The translations under genes and the position numbers were made by a program. Below, one piece after another: positions 24,141 through 32,341 of a stretch of DNA of 64,000 nt (position 1 is its first letter; each line of letters starts with the position of its first letter). This DNA comes from Sinorhizobium meliloti (GTDB taxonomy: Bacteria > Pseudomonadota > Alphaproteobacteria > Rhizobiales > Rhizobiaceae). Below the pieces are notes generated by a model, which saw only the letters and a list, made by a program, of their open reading frames with translations, did not search any database and had not been told where the DNA came from. The stretch is from positions 186,001-250,000 of the forward strand of contig NZ_CP141213.1 of assembly GCF_035610345.1 (NCBI RefSeq), written 5' to 3'.

Positions 24141-24459
24141 GTCAAATTACTCGCTGGGGCAAGCCGGTTCGGCTGATACGTGCTGCAACTCTTTTCGCGA
24201 CGCCGTGCCCGAACTCAAGTCCGCCTCGCCGCATCCCGTCACGATTGAATGGTATTCTTTGCTGAGCAACCCTCAAATTTGCATGTTTCCGTGGTGAACT
24301 GCGCAAAACTTCGGCGAGTGACGGAGGGTGCCCGCATTACTCTAAGGTTTAAGGATAGTGCGCCGAGGTTTTTTTGCGATAGGTCGGAAGGCCGCTGAGC
24401 TTCCCCTCGCCAGGACGGGTCGCCCGGATCGCCATCTTTCACGAACGACGGAGACAGAA
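24141..24459. other. 319-base divergent intergenic region between bgsB and the GGDEF gene
   Basis: Holds the promoters of both transcription units, judging by position. I see no strong CTTGAC-N17-CTATAT match on either strand. The middle (about 24240-24360) is clearly lower in GC than the flanks, as expected for a promoter region. No reading frame worth calling. Long enough for upstream activator sites or a small RNA, but nothing specific is recognised. Confidence 0.5.
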
Positions 24460-25485
24460 ATGGGACAAGCCGTACGAATCCCCACGAACGAGCGTCAAAG
24501 GTTGCTCGCAGTCCGTTCGCTCAATTCAATCGGCAGCGCTCCCACGCCCGAACTCGCAACCCTGGCCGAGCTTGCCAAGGGCATCTTCGACGTTTCCTAC
24601 GCCGCCATAAACATCATCGACGAAGACTGGCAGCGGATCGCCGGTCAGGCGGGCTTGAGGATCGGCGAATGCTCGCGCGAGATGTCCATATGCACGCGGG
24701 TCGTCTTCGCGGACGAACTCCTCATTATCCCGGATCTGGCGGAAGACCGTGAACTGAAAACGAGACCGTATGTGGTCGGAAGCCCGCACTTCCGGTTTAA
24801 CGCCGGCGCGCCCGTCTATCTCGAGAACCTGCCCGTCGGCAGCTTCTGCATCCTCGATGGCCGGCCCAGGGATCTTTCCGACGAGCAGGCGCAGAACCTG
24901 CGCCGATTTGCGGCGGTCGCCAGTGCGCTTTTGAGCCTGCAGAAGGCGAATCTCGTCATGGGCCTCGCCCATAACCAATTACAGAATGCGGCCATCACCG
25001 ATCCGTTGACGGGCCTGTTCAACCGCTCGGCACTGTCGTCGATCGTCGACGGGGCTCTCCACAACGCGATCGCGGTGGGTCAGACCTTCGGGGCTCTTTA
25101 TCTCGACATGGATGGATTCAAGGCGATCAACGACGAGCTTGGCCATCACGCCGGCGACGCGGTTCTGTACGAGGCCGCCGACCGGATTCGCTCGGTCATC
25201 AGAGCAGGCGACATCCCGATCCGCATGGGCGGCGACGAATTCGCCGTTTTCATTCCAAATCCGCCCAATGCACCGGCGCTCGCAGGGGTTTCGCATCGGC
25301 TGGTCGCAGCCTTTCGCGAACCCTTCCAGGTCGACGGCAAGGCGGTCCTCGCACGCATCAGCATCGGCGGCGCCCTCGCCCCGTCCAACGGGCAGCAACG
25401 AGCGGAGCTGCTGAACAGCTGCGACAGGGCTCTCTACGCGGCAAAGCGTAACGGTCGCGACCGTTTCGTCGTCCTCGACGTCTGA
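24460..25485 (+). CDS. GAF-GGDEF diguanylate cyclase next to bgsBA
   Basis: A 341-residue cytoplasmic protein: GAF sensor domain (about 25-165) and GGDEF domain (about 180-340). The active-site GGDEF (257-261) is intact, DMDGFKAINDELGHHAGD is the usual metal/substrate region, and an inhibitory-site RAGD (248-251) sits exactly five residues before it, so the enzyme should be active and product-inhibited. GGAG lies six bases before the ATG. It diverges from bgsBA; since BgsA-type synthases are activated by c-di-GMP, local control of glucan synthesis is plausible. A GGDEF gene lies beside bgsBA in S. meliloti as well (recalled). Confidence 0.87.
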   Translation: MGQAVRIPTNERQRLLAVRSLNSIGSAPTPELATLAELAKGIFDVSYAAINIIDEDWQRIAGQAGLRIGECSREMSICTRVVFADELLIIPDLAEDRELKTRPYVVGSPHFRFNAGAPVYLENLPVGSFCILDGRPRDLSDEQAQNLRRFAAVASALLSLQKANLVMGLAHNQLQNAAITDPLTGLFNRSALSSIVDGALHNAIAVGQTFGALYLDMDGFKAINDELGHHAGDAVLYEAADRIRSVIRAGDIPIRMGGDEFAVFIPNPPNAPALAGVSHRLVAAFREPFQVDGKAVLARISIGGALAPSNGQQRAELLNSCDRALYAAKRNGRDRFVVLDV

Positions 25486-25501
25486 CGGAAAGGCAACGAC
25501 A

Positions 25502-26482
25502 ATGAGAGCTGCATGGTACGAGAAGAACGGCGCCGCCCGCGATGTCCTGGAGGTTGGCAGCCTTCCCGAGCCTATCCCCGGCCCCGGAGAGGTCCGCGTC
25601 CGCATACATGCGTCCGGTGTCAATCCGTCCGATGTGAAGGCCAGGGCGGGACGGCCCCTCATTGCCGGGAGAATGATCCCGCACAGTGATGGCGCGGGCA
25701 TTATCGACGCCGTGGGAACGGGCGTCGCAGGCGAGCGCATCGGCGAGCGGGTATGGACCTGGAATGCCGCCTGGCGGCGTTCGAACGGTACGGCTGCCGA
25801 ATATGTGATCCTTCCGCAGGATCAGGCGGTTCACCTGCCCGATAACGTATCTTTCGAGGAGGGCGCCTGCCTCGGCATTCCAGCGCTGACGGCACTTCGC
25901 GCAGTGACCACGGACGGAGCCGTGCTTGGAAAATCCGTACTGGTCACCGGAGGTGCGGGCGCAGTCGGCGCTTACGCCATTCAGTTCGCCAGGCTTTATG
26001 GCGCGGCACGCATCGTCACGACCGTCAGTTCGTCGGAAAAGGCCGAAATCTGCAAGCAGCTGGGAGCCGACCACACGATCAACTACAGAACGGAAGATGT
26101 CGTCGACCGAATAGGGGGCCTCACCAACGGGCGCGGCGTCGACAGAGTCATAGAGGTGGATGCCGCGACGAATGTCGAGATGCTGCCAGGCATCATAGCG
26201 CGGGACGGACTTTGCGTGATATACGGCTCCAGCAAGCCGGAAATCTCATTCGAGTTCTTTCCGATGATACTGGCCGGCGCTGCGGCGCGGTTCTTCATCG
26301 TCTATGAGATGTCGCCGGAAGTGCGCGAGCAGACCGTCGCCGCGCTTAAAGGGCAGCTGGCATCCGGGCTTCTCAGACATCATATCGCCGAAACATTCGC
26401 GCTGGACGACATCGCCGCAGCCCACGAGGCGGTCGAGAGCGGGAAACCGGTCGGCAACGTCGTCGTTTCTCTCGCTCGGTAG
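25502..26482 (+). CDS. Zinc-independent medium-chain dehydrogenase, NADPH:quinone oxidoreductase type
   Basis: A 326-residue MDR-family protein. The GroES-like N-terminus (GEVRVRIHASGVNPSDVKAR) lacks the catalytic zinc ligands, and the Rossmann motif VTGGAGAVGAYAIQFAR lies near residue 145, both typical of quinone oxidoreductases (Qor) and zeta-crystallin-like enone reductases using NADPH. It begins 16 bases after the GGDEF stop on the same strand and may share its transcript, although no functional link is evident. Substrate unknown. Confidence 0.85.
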   Translation: MRAAWYEKNGAARDVLEVGSLPEPIPGPGEVRVRIHASGVNPSDVKARAGRPLIAGRMIPHSDGAGIIDAVGTGVAGERIGERVWTWNAAWRRSNGTAAEYVILPQDQAVHLPDNVSFEEGACLGIPALTALRAVTTDGAVLGKSVLVTGGAGAVGAYAIQFARLYGAARIVTTVSSSEKAEICKQLGADHTINYRTEDVVDRIGGLTNGRGVDRVIEVDAATNVEMLPGIIARDGLCVIYGSSKPEISFEFFPMILAGAAARFFIVYEMSPEVREQTVAALKGQLASGLLRHHIAETFALDDIAAAHEAVESGKPVGNVVVSLAR

Positions 26483-26826
26483 GCCGCGGCAAGCCCGATG
26501 AAAACCGCGGCACCGGAGGCCGGGTGGTGCGTCCGTATCGGGGCCGACGTTCGAACCGTTCGGCTCACACGTACAATCGTGGAAGTGCTCTAAAAGCTCT
26601 CGCCTGCAATTCCTAAAATGTGGCGCATTGAGTCGCGGCCGGCAATCGAGCCCGGGCGCGACATTGGCTTCGTCGGTGGCGATGTAAGCCTGACGCTGCA
26701 AGCCGATGAAGGCCTTCGTTTTTTTCTTTTCAGGAAGCGAGCGCCGACTCGGGCGGAAAAAATCCACGTCGATCGCGCAGAACGAAGTTGACAGAGGGCA
26801 AATCTATGTCCAACATATACATACGC
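26483..26826. other. Noncoding stretch upstream of the IclR gene
   Basis: About 340 bases without a credible gene. A TTGACA at 26788-26793 followed after 17-18 bases by CAACAT(A) is a reasonable promoter for the downstream IclR gene. The last 80 bases are distinctly AT-rich compared with the rest of the window. A minus-strand frame crossing this region continues through the quinone-oxidoreductase gene and has no support. Confidence 0.45.
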
Positions 26827-26845
26827 TGTCTTCTATTAGAAGACA
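26827..26845. promoter_or_regulatory. 19-bp perfect palindrome upstream of iclR-type gene
   Basis: TGTCTTCTATTAGAAGACA has nine-base arms around a single T. It lies 26 bases before the IclR-type ATG and just after the likely transcription start, the place for an autoregulatory operator. Seen directly; binding by the IclR protein is inferred. Confidence 0.65.
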
Positions 26846-26870
26846 ATAGGTTCTATGGAATTTTTTCAAA

Positions 26871-27590
26871 ATGTCGGTTCGCCCCTTATCATCGGTGCTC
26901 AAGACCCTCGCAGCGTTCGAGTGCATCGCCGCTGCACCGGAGCCGCTGCGCCTCGTCGACATCGCGCGCCAACTTGGCGAAGCGCGGGGTGCGGCCCATC
27001 AGCGCCTCGTTACCCTCGTAGAAGCCGGATGGATCGAGCAGACGCCCGACGGCCGGTATCGCTTGACGCTTCGCATCGTCGGGCATGCGGCAATGGCGCT
27101 CGAACAATCCAACCTCGGCGCGCGCTTTGCCGGCGTTCTGGAAGAGATGGTCACCCAGAGCGGTGAGACCGCCTCGCTCGCCGTTCTCGACGGAAAATCC
27201 GCGGTCATCGTTCGGCGGGTGGAGTCGCGAGGCGTTCTTCGCGCGGATCTTCGGATCGGAACGCAGCTCCGTCTCGATCGCACCGCCTTCGGCCGGGTGC
27301 TCGTATCGTTCTCCCGTCCGGAAATAGTCGACCGTCTACGGGCGCAGGGCGTCGAACTGCCGGATGACCAGATCGTCGCCGAGGTTCGCCAGTGCGGCTA
27401 CGCCATTTCGGAGGTCGAAGGGCCACGGACCGTATCGGCCGTCGCGTCCCCGATCATCGATGCGCAGAACGAATGCATCGGCGCGCTCGCGCTTTCCGGC
27501 CCGTTCACAGGTTTCGACACTGACAAGTGCGCCCGGATCGTCGTCGCAGCCGCGGCGGCAAGCGCCGCGCGCCTGCGAGGAGAACAATGA
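26871..27590 (+). CDS. IclR-family regulator heading the 27.6-38.8 kb operon
   Basis: A 239-residue IclR regulator: winged helix at 8-70 (LRLVDIARQLGEARGAAHQRL) and the IclR effector domain (GETASLAVLDGKSAVIVRRVES, ending SGPFTGFDTDKCARI). Same strand as and directly adjacent to the following gene (one base between stop and ATG), so it is the first gene of the operon rather than a divergent controller. A 19-bp palindrome stands before it. No clear ribosome site is visible before the ATG at 26871 (AT-rich leader). Confidence 0.85.
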   Translation: MSVRPLSSVLKTLAAFECIAAAPEPLRLVDIARQLGEARGAAHQRLVTLVEAGWIEQTPDGRYRLTLRIVGHAAMALEQSNLGARFAGVLEEMVTQSGETASLAVLDGKSAVIVRRVESRGVLRADLRIGTQLRLDRTAFGRVLVSFSRPEIVDRLRAQGVELPDDQIVAEVRQCGYAISEVEGPRTVSAVASPIIDAQNECIGALALSGPFTGFDTDKCARIVVAAAAASAARLRGEQ

Positions 27591-27591
27591 A

Positions 27592-29328
27592 ATGAGCGCC
27601 CTGAAGAAACCCGCGCCGGAGTCGGAGGCTCACCGCATCGCGCGGCTGATGCGTTCGCCGGCCGACATCATGAAGCCAGAAAGGCTCGCCGCCATCCAGC
27701 CGTCGCGCATCAGCGCATCGCGCGCGCTGATGAGCCGCGCAGTCGGCCAGCGCTGGCAGATCCTGTGCAAGCGCTTCGACATCGATGCCAAGGGCAACGG
27801 CGTCGCCGAATACCGCATCGACATCGGCGGCTGGCGCTTCAGCTTTCCCGTCTATTCATTCGAGCCCTCGCCGCACGGCCGTACGGGCCGCATCATCGGC
27901 CGGGCCTGGGATATGATGGGCGCTCTGGTCGAAGGCGACATGAGCGAGCGGGATTTCGTAACGACCCGAACCGAGCTTCCGAAGCTCTATGAGGGCCGCG
28001 CCACGCCAGGAACGCTGATCTGGTGCCGCTCCAACCGCAGCGGCCGGTTCTTCGAAGGCGCGAAGGCTGCGCTCCAGGCCGGCCGCCAGCCCAACGTCGC
28101 CGAGCTCGCTCAGACCTGCTATCTGATGCGCAATACCGGCCTCGACGGCAACGGTACCTTCGGGACCAAGTCCTTCCTCGCCTATGGGGGCGATCACCCG
28201 CTCCGCTGGTCGCTCGCCGCGCAGATGCTCTGCGCCTATATGATGCGCGTCTTTGCCCAGGATCTCCTTGCCCATCTCGTCCGGCTTGAAGCCCCTGCAG
28301 CCCCGCAGATGGCGATCGAGCTCCGCCGCTTCCTCGGGGTCGGCAACGGCTCGGCGCTTGGCCTGATGCTCTTCGTCAACAACCATCCGCGCCTGATCGA
28401 GCGCTGGCTCTTCATCCGCGAGGAGGCGATCGCGCGCGCCAAGGCGCTCACGCCGGACGAAGCAGGCTCGGAGATCGCCAAGCTGCTGAGCCTTGTCGAT
28501 AAAGCGATCACCTTCCGGTCCGAGGACCGCGTGCAGTACGAGAACGTCACGCGCTCCGAGGTCGTGGCGCGGGAACTAGGCGTGATCCGCGACGCCGTTG
28601 CGAATTTGCTTACCCGCTGGCAGAGCGGCAGCCGCTTCGAAAGCGAGCCCTTTGCCGAGCTTGCTGCATCCCTCGAGTGCCGCGTCCATGCGGAAGCCAT
28701 GGAAACCCTCCATTCCCTCCTCATAGAGCTCGTTGGCGAAGAGGCCGACCAGCTCGTGGAAGGTCTGGTCATCGATGAAGAGCTGACGGGCCGGCCGGAA
28801 ATGCCGGTCGCCCGGCTGCGCGAGATCCTTAGAAATGACTACGCCTGGGCTTTCGGGCTCGATCTCGATATCGAGCCCGGAAAGCGATACGTCTGGTACA
28901 AATCGGTTTCCGCCGAGGAGCCGCGCCGCGGCCCCGCTGCGGAAGTCGGCGAGAATGTCGTCAATCTCGGCCTCGACCTGCCACGGCTCGTGGTTGCCCT
29001 CGACCGCGACCTCGCCGCCGCCGATCCGACCCTCAGCACGGCCCGCTTCCTGCTTGCGCATCCCGAACACCGGGCGATCGCCACGCGCGTGCAGGCGCTT
29101 GCCGGCACCGGCCTCCACTCGCCGCATGCCGACATCATGAGCGGGGCCTTCACCCCCGCCCATATCACCCGCCTTCTCAATGTCGGCATCCACGGCATCG
29201 ACAAGACCCGCGATTTTCTCGACCGCAACCTGCGCGGCGTTCTGTTCCACGGCGCGCCCGTTCCGGAGGACATTGCTGCCGGCAGCGCCGACGACCTGTG
29301 GTTCTACCCTTCGGAGCCGTGCCTATGA
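27592..29328 (+). CDS. Unrecognised 578-residue protein, second gene of the IclR operon
   Basis: A soluble 578-residue protein without a signal peptide or membrane helix and without any domain I can name. Recognisable stretches for a search: IDIGGWRFSFPVYSFEPSPH near residue 80, ARATPGTLIWCRSNRSGRFF-type segment near 140, MRNTGLDGNGTFGTKSFL near 180, FLGVGNGSALGLMLFVNNHP near 250, and GAPVPEDIAAGSADDLWFYP near the C-terminus. AGGAG lies before the ATG, one base after the iclR stop, and its stop overlaps the next ATG, so it is translated as part of the operon. Codon use matches the neighbours, so recent transfer is not suggested. Given its partners it may be an enzyme acting on a nitrogen compound, but I do not assign a function. 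Confidence 0.75.
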   Translation: MSALKKPAPESEAHRIARLMRSPADIMKPERLAAIQPSRISASRALMSRAVGQRWQILCKRFDIDAKGNGVAEYRIDIGGWRFSFPVYSFEPSPHGRTGRIIGRAWDMMGALVEGDMSERDFVTTRTELPKLYEGRATPGTLIWCRSNRSGRFFEGAKAALQAGRQPNVAELAQTCYLMRNTGLDGNGTFGTKSFLAYGGDHPLRWSLAAQMLCAYMMRVFAQDLLAHLVRLEAPAAPQMAIELRRFLGVGNGSALGLMLFVNNHPRLIERWLFIREEAIARAKALTPDEAGSEIAKLLSLVDKAITFRSEDRVQYENVTRSEVVARELGVIRDAVANLLTRWQSGSRFESEPFAELAASLECRVHAEAMETLHSLLIELVGEEADQLVEGLVIDEELTGRPEMPVARLREILRNDYAWAFGLDLDIEPGKRYVWYKSVSAEEPRRGPAAEVGENVVNLGLDLPRLVVALDRDLAAADPTLSTARFLLAHPEHRAIATRVQALAGTGLHSPHADIMSGAFTPAHITRLLNVGIHGIDKTRDFLDRNLRGVLFHGAPVPEDIAAGSADDLWFYPSEPCL

Positions 29329-30053
29329 GTTCCTGCCAGTCCAACCTTCCTTCGACCCTCACCGTAAGCCTTCGCGAACTGCGAATGGTTTTCGAGCGGC
29401 TGATACAGGTCACGCGGCTCGATGCGGGTCTCGTACCCTCGCTAAGGGATTGCGCCCTTTATTCCGCAGCGCTCGGCCTCGGCGGCTTCGCCCGGCTGGC
29501 TCACAACCTCGAGGCGGTGCGATCGGCAAATCCGCATGCGCTGAGCCTAACAGCGGACGCCGAGCGCCTAATTGTCGACTGCGGCGGGCAGCACACATGG
29601 ATCGCCGCCGATGCGGTGCTCGATCTCGCGGCGGAGCGTCTGCGCACGCAGGGCTCGGGGGCGGTCGAGGTCCGTAACGCCACCGAGATCGGCGAACTGA
29701 GGATCGTCGAGGCTCTTGCGCAGCGTTTTGGACTGCAGGCCGAGGTCGCGATCGACGAGACCGCCGGCTCTGCCGAGATCGTCGTCTTGCCCGCCCCGAA
29801 GGCAATGGATGCCACGGTTCTCGAAAGGATCAGGCGCGACGGGCTGACCGTCGATGCGGCTCTCTGGTGGCAGCTGTTCCACCGGTCCGCCGAAGCGCTT
29901 GCGCCCGATTCCTACCTGTCGCGCCGCCACGCCGGCCCGATCATCGTCGAGGCCGACGGCAAGGTCATCGGTCGGCAGGACGAGGACGAGACGGACCTGT
30001 CCCTGCTCATCGCCGGCGCCGCGGACCACGGCACGACGGCAATCAATAACTGA
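29325..30053 (+). CDS. Unrecognised 242-residue protein (possibly DUF3726-like)
   Basis: A 242-residue soluble protein overlapping the previous gene by four bases (ATGA). The N-terminal third is helical (VSLRELRMVFERLIQVTRLD, then CALYSAALGLGGFARL), a pattern that recalls DUF3726 proteins, though I cannot confirm this. The remainder alternates beta strands and Asp/Glu-rich loops, and ends GRQDEDETDLSLLIAGAADH. The strict coupling to the 578-residue protein suggests the two form a complex or catalyse consecutive steps (inference). Twelve bases separate it from the dipeptidase-like gene. Confidence 0.7.
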   Translation: MSSCQSNLPSTLTVSLRELRMVFERLIQVTRLDAGLVPSLRDCALYSAALGLGGFARLAHNLEAVRSANPHALSLTADAERLIVDCGGQHTWIAADAVLDLAAERLRTQGSGAVEVRNATEIGELRIVEALAQRFGLQAEVAIDETAGSAEIVVLPAPKAMDATVLERIRRDGLTVDAALWWQLFHRSAEALAPDSYLSRRHAGPIIVEADGKVIGRQDEDETDLSLLIAGAADHGTTAINN

Positions 30054-30065
30054 GATGGAACGACC

Positions 30066-31037
30066 ATGATCATCGATGCACTTCAATGCGGTCATTTCAA
30101 CCGCGAGTCCTTCGAGGCGCTGAGGCAGGGCGGCTACAGCGCGGTCACGCCGACGCTCGGTTTCTGGGAAGGGACGATGGAGTCTCTCGACTCGCTTGCC
30201 CGCTGGCGAGACCTGGAGCGTGACAACGCCGACCTCATCCTTATCGCCAGAACGGCCGCCGATATCGAGCGCGCCGAAATGGAGGGAAAGCTGGCGGTGG
30301 TGCTCGGCTACCAGAATTCCAACCTCTTCGAGGACCGCATCGCATTCGTCGAGTTTTTCGCCGAACTCGGCGTGCGCGTCGTGCAACTGACCTACAACAA
30401 CCAGAACGAGCTCGGCGGCTCCTGCTACGAGGAAAACGACAGCGGGCTTGCCCGCTTCGGCCGCGATGTCGTGCGGGAAATGAACCGCGTCGGCATGCTG
30501 GTCGATCTGTCCCATGTCGGCGACCGGACCACCCTCGACACGATCGAGTGGTCGGAGAAGCCCGTGGCGATCACCCATGCCAATGCCGCTTCGCTCTTCG
30601 CGCATAAGCGCAATAAGTCCGACAAGGTGATCAAAGCCCTTTCCGAGCGCGGCGGCGTCATCGGCTGCGTCGCCTATCGCAACATCACGCCCGACGCTGC
30701 CTGCGCCACCGTCGACGGCTGGTGCGAGATGGTTGCCCGCACCGTCGACATCGCCGGCATCGACCATGTCGGCATCGGCACCGACATTTCGCATAACCAC
30801 ACCCCACAGGACTACGACTGGATGCGCAAGGGCCGCTGGACCCGCTCGGTCCAGTACGGTGCCGGCTCGCCTCAGCGGCCCGGGGCCGTGGCGAAACCGG
30901 AATGGCTGCTCAAGCCGCAGAACCTGCAGGACGTCGCCCCGGCCCTGCTGCGCGCCGGTTTCAATCAGGAGGAGGCGAACAAGATCCTCCGCGGCAACTG
31001 GCTCCGCCTCTACGCGGAGGTCTTCCGCCCGGACTGA
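30066..31037 (+). CDS. Membrane-dipeptidase-like (peptidase M19) protein with altered metal site
   Basis: A 323-residue TIM-barrel protein of the M19 family, whose known members hydrolyse dipeptides and beta-lactams with two zinc ions. Conserved here are LVDLSHV with H150, AITHANA with H171 and GIGTDIS. The usual HxD near the N-terminus is missing (IIDALQCGHFN instead), and the bridging Glu of the normal EGG motif is a Gln (GYQNSN, Q83). It therefore belongs to a divergent subfamily that may bind one metal or catalyse another reaction. It has no signal peptide. Followed by an ABC transporter, aminotransferase and aldehyde dehydrogenase. Confidence 0.8.
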   Translation: MIIDALQCGHFNRESFEALRQGGYSAVTPTLGFWEGTMESLDSLARWRDLERDNADLILIARTAADIERAEMEGKLAVVLGYQNSNLFEDRIAFVEFFAELGVRVVQLTYNNQNELGGSCYEENDSGLARFGRDVVREMNRVGMLVDLSHVGDRTTLDTIEWSEKPVAITHANAASLFAHKRNKSDKVIKALSERGGVIGCVAYRNITPDAACATVDGWCEMVARTVDIAGIDHVGIGTDISHNHTPQDYDWMRKGRWTRSVQYGAGSPQRPGAVAKPEWLLKPQNLQDVAPALLRAGFNQEEANKILRGNWLRLYAEVFRPD

Positions 31038-31141
31038 CCGGATCCAAAAACCGATTCAAAGAACAAGAAGAGCCGCCGCTTTGGGCGAGCGGCCACGGGA
31101 ATAGCAGACAGACGACCATTCGACATCAAGGAGAACCACGA

Positions 31142-32215
31142 ATGGAAATGTTCAAGAAAGCATCAGCCACGCCGCTGTCGCGACGTACCGTTCTCGGCGC
31201 CGGTCTTTTCGGGGCCGCAATGCTGGCCTCCCCCTACATTCGGCGCGCCAGCGCGGAGGAAAACGTCCTCTACGTAAACACCTGGGGCGGCGACTGGGAG
31301 GCATCGGTCAAAAAGTTCCTGTTCGAACCCTTCACGGCGGATACGGGAATAGAGATCCGGACCGTCTCGCCGATATCCTTCGCCAAACTCGCTGCGCAGA
31401 AGACCACGGGCGTCTACGAATTCGACGTGACCACGCTCGGCGTCGCCGATGTCGCGCGCGCCAATGGCGCTGGCCTCCTCGAGGCGCTGGAAGGTCACGT
31501 CGACACCTCCAAGCTTTGGGAAGGCGCCATCTACCAAAACGGGCTGTCGACGCATGGCTTTGCCACGCAGATGGCCTACAATGCCGCGAAATTCCCGGAA
31601 GGGTTGAAGAACTGGTCCGACTTCTTCAATGCCGAGAAGTTTCCGGGCAACCGCAGTCTGCAGCGTCACGCCGCCCGCGTCCTGGCGATCGCGCTGCTAG
31701 CCGACGGCGTTCCGGCCGACCAGCTCTTTCCCTATGACCTCGACCGCGCTTTCGCCTCGCTCGACCGGATCAAGGACCACGTCCGCGTCTGGTGGACCGC
31801 CGGGCCACAGGCGCGGCAGATACTGACCGACGGCGAGGTGGACATGGCAGGCCTCTGGGACAGCGACGCCTTCGGCGCCAAGGAGGCATCGAAGGATCCG
31901 ATCGAGATCGTCTGGGACCAGGCCGTCGTCGACAAGGCCTGCTGGATCGTCGCCAAAGACAGCCCGCGCGCCGAAAACGGCTTCAAGCTGATCAGCCATA
32001 TCGGCCAGAACGCGGAGGGGCTCGCGAAGTTCTGCATCGCCGACCAGAACGGCCCGATGAACCCGAAATCCTTCGATTTCATTCCCACCGAGGTCGCGGC
32101 CAGAATGCCGACCCATCCGGAGCATCTGGCCCGGGCCGTCATGCTGGACGGGGCGAAGCTGCTGCCCCAACTCGACGAGCTGTCCACCCGCTTCGAAAGC
32201 TGGGTCGGCATCTAA
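31142..32215 (+). CDS. Tat-exported substrate-binding protein of polyamine/opine-type ABC transporter
   Basis: A 357-residue periplasmic binding protein of the PotD/PotF cluster (spermidine/putrescine and related amines). The Tat signal LSRRTVLGAGLFGAAML, then RRASAEE, covers residues 12-40; mature LYVNTWGGDWEASVKKF is typical of the subgroup. AAGGAGAA precedes the ATG at 31142. It follows the dipeptidase-like gene after 104 bases and is separated from the first permease gene by a strong hairpin. Ligand unknown; the acidic residues that bind polyamine amines in PotD cannot be placed with certainty. Confidence 0.85.
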   Translation: MEMFKKASATPLSRRTVLGAGLFGAAMLASPYIRRASAEENVLYVNTWGGDWEASVKKFLFEPFTADTGIEIRTVSPISFAKLAAQKTTGVYEFDVTTLGVADVARANGAGLLEALEGHVDTSKLWEGAIYQNGLSTHGFATQMAYNAAKFPEGLKNWSDFFNAEKFPGNRSLQRHAARVLAIALLADGVPADQLFPYDLDRAFASLDRIKDHVRVWWTAGPQARQILTDGEVDMAGLWDSDAFGAKEASKDPIEIVWDQAVVDKACWIVAKDSPRAENGFKLISHIGQNAEGLAKFCIADQNGPMNPKSFDFIPTEVAARMPTHPEHLARAVMLDGAKLLPQLDELSTRFESWVGI

Positions 32216-32260
32216 GCAGCGCATCCGGTCCCGGTAAGTGCGGTCGGAAAATGCAATGCA

Positions 32261-32323
32261 TCGGATAGGGTGCCGGCGATGCCTGCGCCGGTACCGGCCG
32301 TCCGCGACGGAGACCCTATCCGA
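32261..32323 (+). terminator. Intercistronic hairpin after the binding-protein gene
   Basis: TCGGATAGGGT (32261-32271) and ACCCTATCCGA (32313-32323) form a perfect 11-base-pair stem; the 41-base loop contains the palindrome GCCGGTACCGGC and can fold further. No T-run follows, so this looks more like an mRNA-stabilising or partial-termination structure that raises binding-protein expression over permeases than a full terminator. Confidence 0.65.
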
Positions 32324-32341
32324 GGGTAAAGGAGCAATGTT

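Noticed and set aside
26246..26767. A 173-codon minus-strand frame before the IclR gene
   Set aside because: It extends into the quinone-oxidoreductase gene in antisense and lacks a start with ribosome site.
30902..31141. Upstream extension of the Pot-type binding protein
   Set aside because: It would overlap the dipeptidase-like gene in another frame; the Tat signal begins just after the ATG at 31142.
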